From Myxococcales bacterium (lineage in GTDB: Bacteria > Myxococcota > B64-G9): a stretch of DNA of 64,000 nucleotides. Below the pieces are notes generated by a model. It saw only the letters and a program-made list of their open reading frames with translations, was not told where the DNA came from and made no database searches. A program made the position numbers and the translations under genes. Where the stretch lies: contig JAAZNF010000051.1 of NCBI GenBank assembly GCA_012798435.1, positions 62,001-126,000 on the forward strand. The letters run 5' to 3'. Shown here piece by piece: positions 35,501 through 42,495 of this stretch (its first letter is position 1; each line of letters starts with the position of its first letter).

Positions 35501-36200
35501 CGCTAACGGCTGGGGCAACTGCGACTCCCAGCATCCGAACGGCTGCGAGCGAAACCTCACCAACGACCCGGCCTACTGCGGCTTCTGCGACAACCAGTGC
35601 AGCTTCGCCCACGCCACGCCCCTGTGCCAGGCCTCCACCTGCACGCTTGGGCCGTGCGACCCCGGGTACTACAACGCGGACGGGAACCCGACAAATGGCT
35701 GCGAGTGCCACGCCGACACAGTGTCCGACGTGTGCGACGATGCGCTGATCACCGACCTCGGCATCCTGACCTCGGGCCAGACGCGCCAGGCGAGCGGGAA
35801 CCTCATCCCCATCCTGGACGAGGACTGGTACACCTTCACCGCCCCCGACAACCATACGGCGGATGGGACCAGCGGTACGGATTTCTATCACGTTCGAATC
35901 ACCTTCGATCCCGGCAGCGGCAATCCCGACGGGGAGTTCGCCTTCGAGATCTACCGTAGCCCCAACCCCGGTGCCGGCTGCGCCGCCAAGGGCTCGCCGG
36001 TGTGTTCAATGCCGGATACGACCTACGACTACTACGCGCTGACTCCGCCGCAAACGCAATGCCGCACCTCAGGCGCCACGACCTCGCCCGGCCCGCCGCT
36101 GTGCCGCGACGACTCCTCGAGGTACTGGATCCGGGTATACCGAGTGGCCACCCAGGTCACCTGTTCGAGCTACATCCTCAACATTTCCTTCACGCAGTAG
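32586..36200 (+). CDS. Large surface lipoprotein with immunoglobulin-like (ASH-type) and MopE-like repeats
   Basis: 1204 residues. The lipoprotein signal MFVSRLRWTCLAALVVAAC is followed by a cysteine-rich segment (CDRDEACPYGQYCDEGVC) and a Gly/Asp stalk. About residues 110-690 hold six or so beta repeats of the choice-of-anchor D/ASH kind, each with a YQLNFGNVLVGQ- or LQFGDVPVGEAS-like start. Residues about 690-1050 are MopE-type units (CDLRDNDCDCDTDEDFDL, then repeated NNCGxCGxxC). The C-terminus has a pre-peptidase-like beta domain (DEDWYTFTAPDNHTADG). GAGGAGGCGGCA precedes the ATG. Known relatives are surface or secreted and may bind metal; here the role is unknown. Confidence 0.85.
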   Translation: MFVSRLRWTCLAALVVAACSDSTTGPDSSVITCDRDEACPYGQYCDEGVCKDVVNKCGDGGSCPDGFTCRHGACVPVESDGDAGTDADGEGDGGDSGADLGPQPDVFVQSPAGSGEPPVYQLNFGNVLVGQTVSGEIILGNRGTADLRILQLNFEMGPGAADFSLPPEIVSSLPIVVTPGAQATIGVNYRASDGLTDNAILDIISNDPDEPLLKIHLLSEFKGEPGATVSPLALQFGDVPVGEASQPLSFLISNQGSGNAVLTLQDVRMEIPANPDFSVAVQDANGDPVTFPALVNRGDALTARVVFHPTIKQALSDNVVVISDDPDPADQQLKVAVSGNGVTGDLSVQPSPADLGRVRVGRHGELTLVISNAGGADFSLTGLALVGLSQDWSLSSADLDIANLGTNPHLLQPTQSVTILLGFDPRDAGLQEGHLEISNTSPEPLRQVMVRATGYIPPRVRTIPDPASLVFGNVQFDMLTGQRETKELELAIENIGGEPLHLTQIQRSSSTSSEYTFRPASVPPVDVGEQTSLRIAFAPQNDGPKLGALLVDTDDPDLSLEGVVGRFQIDMSATGIDPTIFVSPASQIVFGNAYLGRLVSADVTIRNAGLGPLVLNEILLTPGSASEFSLDNLPALPMVIANPMVEVKFQARFRPLNLAGFSGALAIRSSDLGNPEVVLNLSGTGVGCPAGRIDCNGDPQDECETPCVPTGVEVCDLRDNDCDCDTDEDFDLNTDINNCGVCGRVCSFPHAQAACQNRVCVLLTCLEGWSDCDNDQVTGCETHTSVDVNNCGQCDQVCQFAHASASCLAGQCVMGSCENGYANCNSGTTDGCETSIWNNVDNCGSCGLRCQFQNAVARCLGTTCDLDYCLPGFANCNFQDGDGCEVNLLTDPNNCQTCNHVCPSSGGTPVCNSGICGISSCNPGWADCDHDGVSCETQTSADVNNCGACGNMCSLDHATARCVNSTCEVDTCANGWGNCDSQHPNGCERNLTNDPAYCGFCDNQCSFAHATPLCQASTCTLGPCDPGYYNADGNPTNGCECHADTVSDVCDDALITDLGILTSGQTRQASGNLIPILDEDWYTFTAPDNHTADGTSGTDFYHVRITFDPGSGNPDGEFAFEIYRSPNPGAGCAAKGSPVCSMPDTTYDYYALTPPQTQCRTSGATTSPGPPLCRDDSSRYWIRVYRVATQVTCSSYILNISFTQ

Positions 36201-36245
36201 GCTCCTCTGCCGGGCTCTGCACGAATCACCAGACGGCGGCCTCCC

Positions 36246-36274
36246 TTGACATCGCATCGACGGGCCCGTAAAGA
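36246..36274 (+). promoter_or_regulatory. Candidate promoter for the hxsD-hxsB unit
   Basis: TTGACA at 36246-36251 and TAAAGA at 36269-36274 with a 17-bp spacer, 22 bp before the ATG of the first HxsD-like gene. The -35 is perfect, the -10 weak. The spacer after the lipoprotein stop has no other signal. Confidence 0.4.
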
Positions 36275-36296
36275 GGTCCACAGACGGGAGGTGCGC

Positions 36297-36806
36297 ATGA
36301 GCCGTGCACGTTCTGGGAAGTCTGGCCAACCCTCCGGCCGCTTCGAGGTGCTGGTGGATGAGAAACTGTACCCGCGAGAGGTGAGTTTGGCCGCGGCGTA
36401 CCGCTTCCTCGACCGTTTCTACGTCCGAGCGGAGCGAGTGCCGCCGGAGCGGTTGCGGTTCACATTCAAACCTCGGCCCTCGGCCACGGAGATGGCCCCG
36501 GACGGTATCGAAGATTCATTTCATGACGAGCTTCTGCAGCAGCTCATGCGCCATCAGGTGGCAGAGGCCACAGCCGGAATACGCGAGGTCCTGGTTCGCA
36601 CCGCGCTCCAGGCCGCCGAGGGAAACCCTACGGCATTGGATGGAAACGCCGGGGGCTCGGATACCGCCGGCTACCTAGACGATCCCCTCGGGATCGCGGT
36701 TCCCTGGGAGGAGAAATATGGCACCGCGCAAGCGGAGTGCGGCTGCGAAGACAGTGTCCCCGAGCCGACAAAGAAGAAGCGCAGACAAGGCGAGCGGAAA
36801 AAGTAG
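36297..36806 (+). CDS. hxsD: HxsD-like protein (His-Xaa-Ser system), long form
   Basis: 169 residues. Residues 12-100 match the HxsD pattern: VLVDEKLYPREVSLAAAYRF, then a beta turn and SFHDELLQQLMRHQVAEATA, with GIREVLV after it. HxsD is known only as a conserved partner of the HxsB/HxsC radical SAM enzymes in the His-Xaa-Ser system; its action is not established. The C-terminal 60 residues (Gly/Ala/Asp then Lys/Arg) are not part of the family core. GGGAGG precedes the ATG at 36297; upstream in-frame codons lie in the promoter. The second HxsD-like gene begins inside its end. Confidence 0.75.
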   Translation: MSRARSGKSGQPSGRFEVLVDEKLYPREVSLAAAYRFLDRFYVRAERVPPERLRFTFKPRPSATEMAPDGIEDSFHDELLQQLMRHQVAEATAGIREVLVRTALQAAEGNPTALDGNAGGSDTAGYLDDPLGIAVPWEEKYGTAQAECGCEDSVPEPTKKKRRQGERKK

Positions 36807-37017
36807 CCGCCATGAGCTGATCCTGGACGCGGTGGTGTACCCGCGCGTTGCGGTGGAAAAGGCCGCCCGAGAATACCGTGCCCTGGCAAAGATCCGCGTC
36901 GAGAGCACCCCCGAGCATCACAGCATCCGGTTTTCCAGGATCGTGGCGGAGGATCCAGCAGAGCTTCTGGACGATTTTGCCAACTTCGTGCTGATTGTCA
37001 CAGTGAGCGAATCATGA
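36718..37017 (+). CDS. HxsD-like protein, short form
   Basis: 99 residues: a basic N-terminus of about 30 residues, then ELILDAVVYPRVAVEKAARE, a short strand SIRFSRIV, and a C-terminal LLDDFANFVLIVTVSES. This matches the first half of the HxsD fold and a typical EF-NYVL-like end, so I take it as a shorter paralogue. GGAGGAGAAAT gives a strong ribosome-binding site. The gene overlaps the first hxsD by 89 bp in another frame and its stop overlaps the hxsB start (ATGA). The two may form a heterodimer. Confidence 0.65.
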   Translation: MAPRKRSAAAKTVSPSRQRRSADKASGKSSRHELILDAVVYPRVAVEKAAREYRALAKIRVESTPEHHSIRFSRIVAEDPAELLDDFANFVLIVTVSES

Positions 37018-38600
37018 AGAAAACCGCTCAGAACCTGATCGATGCATCGAAGCTGCTCCCGATGCGGTTTCGGCGACTCGGAAAAAGGGTCCTGGTCACC
37101 GGGGAGGCCGGTGGCTTCGCTCTGTTGGGGGCTGGAGACTTCCGGCGCTTTCTGGAGGGAAAACTGCGCGCGGGCCCGGCCTATCGAGAGATGGTTCGCG
37201 CGGGGCTTATCAAAGATCCCAAGGTCGAGCGTGCCCTGGTCGAGCGCCTGCGCCGGCGGTGCGAGCATGTCACGCTGGGTCCATCGCTGCACATCGTCAT
37301 CTTGACTCTGCGGTGCAACCAGGCCTGCGTCTACTGCCACGCCAGCCGTAAATCGCCCACCGCGCGGGGCTTCGACATGAGCCGGGCCACGGCCGCGCGG
37401 GTGCTGGACGTCATCTTCCAGAGCCCCTCGCCCAGCCTCACCATCGAGTTCCAGGGAGGCGAACCCAGCCTCAACTTCGATGTGCTGCGCTTCATGGTGG
37501 AGGAGGCCTATCGCAGAAACGAGACGGCCCGGCGCGAGCTCTACTTCAGCCTGGTGAGCAACCTGAGCCCGTTACGCCAGGCCGAGGTCGATTTCTTGAT
37601 CGACAACGGCGTGATGGTGTGCACCTCCATCGACGGCCCGGCGCCGCTCCACGATCGCAACCGCCACCTGGCAAAACGCAGCGCCTACCAGGAAACCCGC
37701 CGGGTCATGGCGCTCTTTGAAGAAGGTTACCTCCGTCGCGGCCTGGACCCGTCGCTGGCCTTCGTCAACGCGCTGGCAACAATATCGCGGGCGGCGCTGT
37801 CGCAACCCGAGGCCCTGGTGGACGAGTACGTGGCCCTGGGACAGAAGGCCGTTCACCTGCGGCCCCTCAATCCGTTCGGGATGGGATACCACGTGTGGCA
37901 ACGCGAAGGGTACAGCGCGCAAGAGTTCCTGGACTTCTACCGCCGCGCGCTGGACCACATGATCGCGCTCAACCGGCGGGGCGTGGAGATCATGGAGAAG
38001 ACCGCCTCGCTCATGCTCACCCGCATCCTCACCGACCAGAACCCCAACTACATGGACCTGCGCTCGCCCTGCGGCGCGGCCCTCGGCCAGCTGGCCTACA
38101 ACCACGATGGCCGGGTGTACACCTGCGACGAGGGTCGCATGGTCGGGGCCATGGGCGACGACATCTTCTGCATCGGCGACGTGCGCAAGGACGACTACGC
38201 CGCCATCATCCGCAACCCCGGCGTCCGCGCCATGTGCGTGGCGTCCTGCCTCGAGGGGCTGCCCGGCTGCTCGGATTGCGCCTACGCTCCTTACTGCGGC
38301 GTGTGTCCGGTCTACAACTACATCATGGAGCGAGATCTGGTGGCGCGGGCTCCGTTGAACGATCGCTGCCGCATTCAGATGGGCATCTTCGACATGCTCT
38401 TCGAGCGCATGCGGGACCCCGCCGTCTTGAAGTTCTTTCGCAAGTGGACCGAGAGCCGAGACCGCTCCAGCGTCTACCGCCGGCTGTCCCAGCGAGGCCA
38501 GGTTTCGAAGAACTCTCGTGCCTCTTCATCGAAGACCCCCAGGGCTACCCCACGGCAGTCCCCCCGCAAGCGTAGGAATGCCTCCAGCGCGCGCAGATAG
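37014..38600 (+). CDS. hxsB: HxsB-like radical SAM/SPASM maturase
   Basis: 528 residues. The N-terminal 90 residues have the HxsB-type start FRRLGKRVLVTGEAGGFALL. The radical SAM motif is CNQACVYC (Cys101, Cys105, Cys108), followed by the GGEP motif in EFQGGEPSLNF. The C-terminal SPASM-type cysteines include SPCGAALGQLAYNHDG, VASCLEGLPGCSDCAYAPYC and GVCPVYN, enough for two auxiliary Fe-S clusters. HxsB enzymes modify His-Xaa-Ser repeat peptides in a way not yet known. The last ~40 residues (Ser/Arg/Lys-rich) lie opposite the end of the minus-strand gene 38474-39454 and look unselected. Confidence 0.8.
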   Translation: MKKTAQNLIDASKLLPMRFRRLGKRVLVTGEAGGFALLGAGDFRRFLEGKLRAGPAYREMVRAGLIKDPKVERALVERLRRRCEHVTLGPSLHIVILTLRCNQACVYCHASRKSPTARGFDMSRATAARVLDVIFQSPSPSLTIEFQGGEPSLNFDVLRFMVEEAYRRNETARRELYFSLVSNLSPLRQAEVDFLIDNGVMVCTSIDGPAPLHDRNRHLAKRSAYQETRRVMALFEEGYLRRGLDPSLAFVNALATISRAALSQPEALVDEYVALGQKAVHLRPLNPFGMGYHVWQREGYSAQEFLDFYRRALDHMIALNRRGVEIMEKTASLMLTRILTDQNPNYMDLRSPCGAALGQLAYNHDGRVYTCDEGRMVGAMGDDIFCIGDVRKDDYAAIIRNPGVRAMCVASCLEGLPGCSDCAYAPYCGVCPVYNYIMERDLVARAPLNDRCRIQMGIFDMLFERMRDPAVLKFFRKWTESRDRSSVYRRLSQRGQVSKNSRASSSKTPRATPRQSPRKRRNASSARR

Positions 38601-39454
38601 AGTGAGTCGATGGGGGTCCGCTCGGCGTATTCCGTGAAGGACAAGCGTCTTGCGAGCAGGCGCCGGGTCAAGATAGGGGCGCGACACTCGCTCGAAAGGC
38701 GTTGGTCTGGGCCGGAAGCGCTGCACGCCTCCAAATCGTCGCGCTCGAACGCCGCGCAGTTCGATTCGAATCGTTCGAGCGGGAGAAAAAGTTCGAGTTC
38801 GCAAGGCAGCGCGGCTTCACCCAGGACCGTGCGACACGATGTCTCGGCCAGTCGCGCCAGGTCGCCGAGCAGCGAACGGGCCGCGGGGGAACAGAGCCGA
38901 GCATATCCTCCCACGTCGATCACCGGGGTCTGGCACCGTCCGGCGAGTTCGGGGTCCCAGGCCGCGATGGCGGCGCAGTCTGCGGGTTCCGGCCGTTGCA
39001 GGACGGCGCATACGTTCGCCGCGACAATCGCCGGGATGATCAGGTGTCGTGTCTGCGGTCGAAAAGCGACATTCAGTAACGCCTGCCGGGCTTGAGCCGC
39101 GCGGTCGAGCCAGGGCGCCAACCGGGCAGGGGAAAGCCGATCAGGGTCGCCCGGCACTCCTTTCTCGATTTCGCCGCGCAGCGAAAGATAGACGCTCCAG
39201 AGCTCAGTCTTTTGCGCGTGTCGTACCAGCGCCGGCACGACCTGGGAGCGGACGGCCCCCTCCAGCTCGCGTAGCCCATATTGCAGATACCACATCCAGT
39301 TTTCGATGCGTACCAGAATGAGCTCACGGTCGCCGGCGCAGTACCGCGCCTCAAGCCTCGACGCCGGTAGCAGGAGAAGTCCCGCCAGGCACAGGGCGAG
39401 CGCGTGCGATCCGGGTGGGCGGTGCTGGGCGGTCGGGTTCGAGCATGCACACAT
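38474..39454 (-). CDS. Exported cysteine-containing protein of unknown function
   Basis: 326 residues. A signal peptide runs through about residue 37 (HALALCLAGLLLLPASRLEA). The mature part is helical with nine or ten cysteines spread in pairs (for example CAVLQRPEPADC, CELELFLPLERFESNC), which fits disulfides outside the cytoplasm. No known domain. It lies antisense within the cluster: its last 127 bp overlap hxsB, and its start is 116 bp from that of the nitrogenase-like ATPase gene, divergent. The composition is protein-like throughout, so I keep it as real, but a role in the system is only suggested by position. Confidence 0.55.
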   Translation of the reverse strand: MCACSNPTAQHRPPGSHALALCLAGLLLLPASRLEARYCAGDRELILVRIENWMWYLQYGLRELEGAVRSQVVPALVRHAQKTELWSVYLSLRGEIEKGVPGDPDRLSPARLAPWLDRAAQARQALLNVAFRPQTRHLIIPAIVAANVCAVLQRPEPADCAAIAAWDPELAGRCQTPVIDVGGYARLCSPAARSLLGDLARLAETSCRTVLGEAALPCELELFLPLERFESNCAAFERDDLEACSASGPDQRLSSECRAPILTRRLLARRLSFTEYAERTPIDSLYLRALEAFLRLRGDCRGVALGVFDEEAREFFETWPRWDSRR

Positions 39455-39510
39455 GAGCCCTGATAGGCTAGGTCAGAGATCGGGATCCATGCAAGCCGCT
39501 GGAACCCAAC

Positions 39511-39539
39511 GTGGAATCCACACGGGCCTGTGCTACAAT
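39511..39539 (+). promoter_or_regulatory. Extended -10 promoter with operator-like palindrome for the nitrogenase-like genes
   Basis: TGCTACAAT (39531-39539) is an extended -10, ending 30 bp before the TTG start at 39570. No -35 exists at the expected place; instead a perfect palindrome GTGGA-A-TCCAC covers 39511-39521, where a repressor or activator could sit. A good ribosome-binding site (GGAGGA, 39555-39560) follows. Confidence 0.5.
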
Positions 39540-39569
39540 CCGGGCGCGAACGACGGAGGACATCGCATC

Positions 39570-40385
39570 TTGGAAACCATCGCTTTCTATGGCAAGGGCG
39601 GCATCGGAAAATCCACCGTGGCCGCGGGCGTCAGCCTGGCGTTGGCGCGCGCGGGCCGCCGCGTGTTGCATGTGGGTTGCGATCCCAAGCACGACTCCAC
39701 CGCGGTCATCGCCCGCGGGGGACCGACACTCACCGTGCTGGAGCAGCTCTTCCGACGCCCGGTGGAGGCGCTGCGGCGCGAGGACATCGTCATGCCGGGC
39801 GTCTTGGGCATCGACTGCGTGGAAGCCGGCGGTCCCGAGTCCGGCGTGGGCTGCGGCGGACGAGCGGTTTCCCGTATGTTCGAGATCTTCGAGCAGCTCG
39901 ATATCCTGGATCCCAACCGATACGACGTGGCCATCTTCGACGTGCTCGGCGACGTGGTGTGCGGAGGATTCGCCGCACCGCTTCGCGCCGGGATCGCCCC
40001 CAAGGTGGTGATCGTGGCCTCCGAGGAGATGATGGCGGGCTACGCGGCCAACAATATCGCGGGAGCGGTCAAGAACTACCTGCCGAACGGCGTCTGCCTC
40101 GCCGGGATGGTGGTCAACCTTCGGGACAACCACGCGGATCGTGCGCCCATCCGACGGTTGGCCAAGCGTCTCGGAACACGTATTCTGGCCGAGATCCCGC
40201 GCAGCGCCGTCATCCAGAAGGCCGAGTTGGAACGCCGCTCGGTGGTCGAGATGGCGCCGCGCTCCGAAGCGGCCCGCGTCATCGCCAAGTTGGCCGAGAC
40301 CATACTGCGCATCAACAAACGAAAGTGTCGGCCGCCGCGCCCGCTGGATCTCGAGGGCGTGCGCGCGGTGATGCGGGGAACGTGA
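39570..40385 (+). CDS. NifH/BchL-like ATP-dependent electron-transfer Fe protein
   Basis: 271 residues from a TTG start preceded by GGAGGACATCGCATC; the frame is open to 39306 but only the TTG gives the normal family start (ETIAFYGKGGIGKST, residues 2-16, the P-loop). The two cysteines that hold the bridging [4Fe-4S] cluster of the dimer are present: Cys95 in GVGCGGRAV and Cys131 in LGDVVCGGFAA. The arginine of known ADP-ribosylation follows Cys95. Such proteins hydrolyse ATP and pass electrons to a component-1 partner, encoded next. It resembles BchL, CfbC and other nitrogenase-like reductases as much as NifH. It starts a three-gene unit with 1- to 4-bp junctions. Confidence 0.88.
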   Translation: METIAFYGKGGIGKSTVAAGVSLALARAGRRVLHVGCDPKHDSTAVIARGGPTLTVLEQLFRRPVEALRREDIVMPGVLGIDCVEAGGPESGVGCGGRAVSRMFEIFEQLDILDPNRYDVAIFDVLGDVVCGGFAAPLRAGIAPKVVIVASEEMMAGYAANNIAGAVKNYLPNGVCLAGMVVNLRDNHADRAPIRRLAKRLGTRILAEIPRSAVIQKAELERRSVVEMAPRSEAARVIAKLAETILRINKRKCRPPRPLDLEGVRAVMRGT

Positions 40386-40389
40386 TGTG

Positions 40390-42495
40390 ATGCCGAACCC
40401 GACCTTCGGTCCGTTCAATCCGTTTTGCGGCAACGATGTCTTGCGAGAGGCGCTGCGCCGCCTGAACCTCGGCTGGGCTCGACATGCGCCGCTCGCGGGC
40501 CTTCGTTGCGTCCGGCTGATGCCGCGGATCGACGGCACGATGTACTTCGATCTCGAATGGAACTGCGGAAGCCTGCGCTGCGATTGGATTGGGGAGCAGC
40601 GGCGCAAGGAGCAAGTCCTACCGCAGCTTGCATTCAGTGGTCCTCGGGAGAAGAGCCCACCAGGCCTGTCGCGGCTCCGCCAGGACCTGGCTCGCGCAAT
40701 CCGCGGCTGGTGCCAGGATGAGGCGTTTCGCTTGCTTCACTTCTACAATCGCTCGCTCGAAGAGCTGGTGTTCGACGGCGAGCGCGTCGACGTCTTCTTG
40801 GCCGGGCGGTTCGTGCCCGAGCGCACGGCCTGGTTCGATTGGCGTTTTTCCGACTGCCGGCAGGAGCGGGAGGCCGAGTTTGAAATCGTCTTCACGGGCC
40901 AGCCAGGCCCGCTGCGTTTCAGGGTCGCCGCCGCAGGCGATCGGCCATCGCCAGGCGCCGAGGTGGTGTTCGCCGGGCCGCTGTTTTCGTTGGCCCTAGT
41001 GGAGGACTGCCGGTCAGTGGCGGATCGTGCCCAGGTGCGGCACCAAGTGGAGCGCTTCGTTGGCTTTTTGCTGAACCGCGCCGTGCACGGAAAGATGCGG
41101 CCGAGGACGCCGCCCGCTGCGGCGATGTCGGGCGAGCCCATCTCCACCAGCCGATTCGGCAATCCGCGGCAATGGCGCCAGTTCTTCTCGGATTTCGAGA
41201 TCCAGCGAGCGGGGATCTGCGGCATGCGTTTCACCGATCCCATTGCCTGGATCACGCACGGCGAAGGCGAGTGCACTCACGTGGAACCGACGGCCTTCCC
41301 TCGTCCCGTCTTCTACACCAACCTGCCCTGGATCGCCGAGCCCACGCCGCACGAGCCCGGCTCGGTCAGCTTCTTCACCAACCTGGCCGAGCGAGAAGCC
41401 GTGCATGGTGGCCTGACCCGATTCGAACGTGCACTGCAAGAGGCGCTCGCGGCCCCGCGGGTGCGCTTCGTCTGCGTCAACAACACCTGCATGCCCAAGA
41501 TCACCGGAGATGACGTGACCTCGGTGATCCGTCGCCACCGCAAGCACGGCGCCGTGCCCATCCTCTCCATGAACACGGACCTGAGCTCACCCGAGGCGAC
41601 TTTTTCGAATCTCTTGAACCAGGCGAAACAGGCCGCCCCTCAAGCGAGGAAGGCAAGGGCGGGGGATGCCGGCACCGGGATCAACCTGGTCGGTTTTCCA
41701 CCGACGGGATGTCGCCCGGAGATCGAGGACGCGCTCCGGCAGCTCGGGATCCGCGTCAACACCTGGCTCTTGCCCGAGGTGGGCCTGCGTGGGCTGGCGG
41801 AATATCGGCGCGGCGATTTCAGCGTGGTCTATCCCACCCAGTCCTGGATCGATGCCGCCCGCAGCATCCTGGCGCCACTGGGCCCGCCATGCGAGGTTCT
41901 GCCGGCGCCGTTCGGGCGAGAGGGCAGTCTTCGCTGGTTCGAGCGGGTGACCGCGCTGGCCCAGGTGAAGAAAGACGTACGCAAGGTTCTGGACCGGCCC
42001 GAGGAACGCCGCGAGTTTGCGGCGCTCTTTCGAGAGGCGCGAGAATTCGCTCTGGGAGTGGTGGTACCCCAGGATGAGATCTTCCGGTTGACCGATCCTT
42101 CTCGTTGCTACGGTGTACCGATGCTGCCGATGCTCGATGAAATGGGGTTTGGCCTCGAGATCCTGGTTTACGGTCCTCAGGAGGCATCGGGCCATGTGAA
42201 AGAAGCGCTGAATGCCGCTTGGGGGACCTTTAAAAATCTCAAGGTGGCCAGTTTCAATGATCCCGTGACGCTCCACGCGCGACTGCGGCAGAGTCGATGC
42301 GCCGCGGTGTACTCGGAAGTCTTCTTCGATCGTCGCCTGACCTCGGCCGGGAAGAGTCAGTTTCACCTGGGCATGATCGAGCCGGGCCTATCCGGCGCGC
42401 TCCGGACGATGCGCCGCCTCCTCGCGCTGTGCCGCTGGCCGTTCTACCGGCGTTACGCCCGTTACCTGGGCAAAACACAGGTCGCCAATCCATGA
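40390..42495 (+). CDS. Nitrogenase-like component-1 alpha-type subunit with long N-terminal extension
   Basis: 701 residues; a GTG two codons earlier is possible. Residues from about 270 on match nitrogenase component 1: GICGMRFTDP, GECTHVEPT and CVNNTCMPKITGDDV, with Cys277, Cys295 and Cys367 placed like cluster ligands of NifD/NifK, BchN/BchB and relatives. NLVGFPPTGCRPEIEDAL and later Rossmann-like segments fit the other domains. The first ~270 residues are not in known families and carry several further cysteines. It would pair with the next gene's product and receive electrons from the Fe protein. No nifB, nifE or nifN is in the window, so a plain Fe-S active site is more likely than an FeMo-type cofactor. 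Confidence 0.82.
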   Translation: MPNPTFGPFNPFCGNDVLREALRRLNLGWARHAPLAGLRCVRLMPRIDGTMYFDLEWNCGSLRCDWIGEQRRKEQVLPQLAFSGPREKSPPGLSRLRQDLARAIRGWCQDEAFRLLHFYNRSLEELVFDGERVDVFLAGRFVPERTAWFDWRFSDCRQEREAEFEIVFTGQPGPLRFRVAAAGDRPSPGAEVVFAGPLFSLALVEDCRSVADRAQVRHQVERFVGFLLNRAVHGKMRPRTPPAAAMSGEPISTSRFGNPRQWRQFFSDFEIQRAGICGMRFTDPIAWITHGEGECTHVEPTAFPRPVFYTNLPWIAEPTPHEPGSVSFFTNLAEREAVHGGLTRFERALQEALAAPRVRFVCVNNTCMPKITGDDVTSVIRRHRKHGAVPILSMNTDLSSPEATFSNLLNQAKQAAPQARKARAGDAGTGINLVGFPPTGCRPEIEDALRQLGIRVNTWLLPEVGLRGLAEYRRGDFSVVYPTQSWIDAARSILAPLGPPCEVLPAPFGREGSLRWFERVTALAQVKKDVRKVLDRPEERREFAALFREAREFALGVVVPQDEIFRLTDPSRCYGVPMLPMLDEMGFGLEILVYGPQEASGHVKEALNAAWGTFKNLKVASFNDPVTLHARLRQSRCAAVYSEVFFDRRLTSAGKSQFHLGMIEPGLSGALRTMRRLLALCRWPFYRRYARYLGKTQVANP

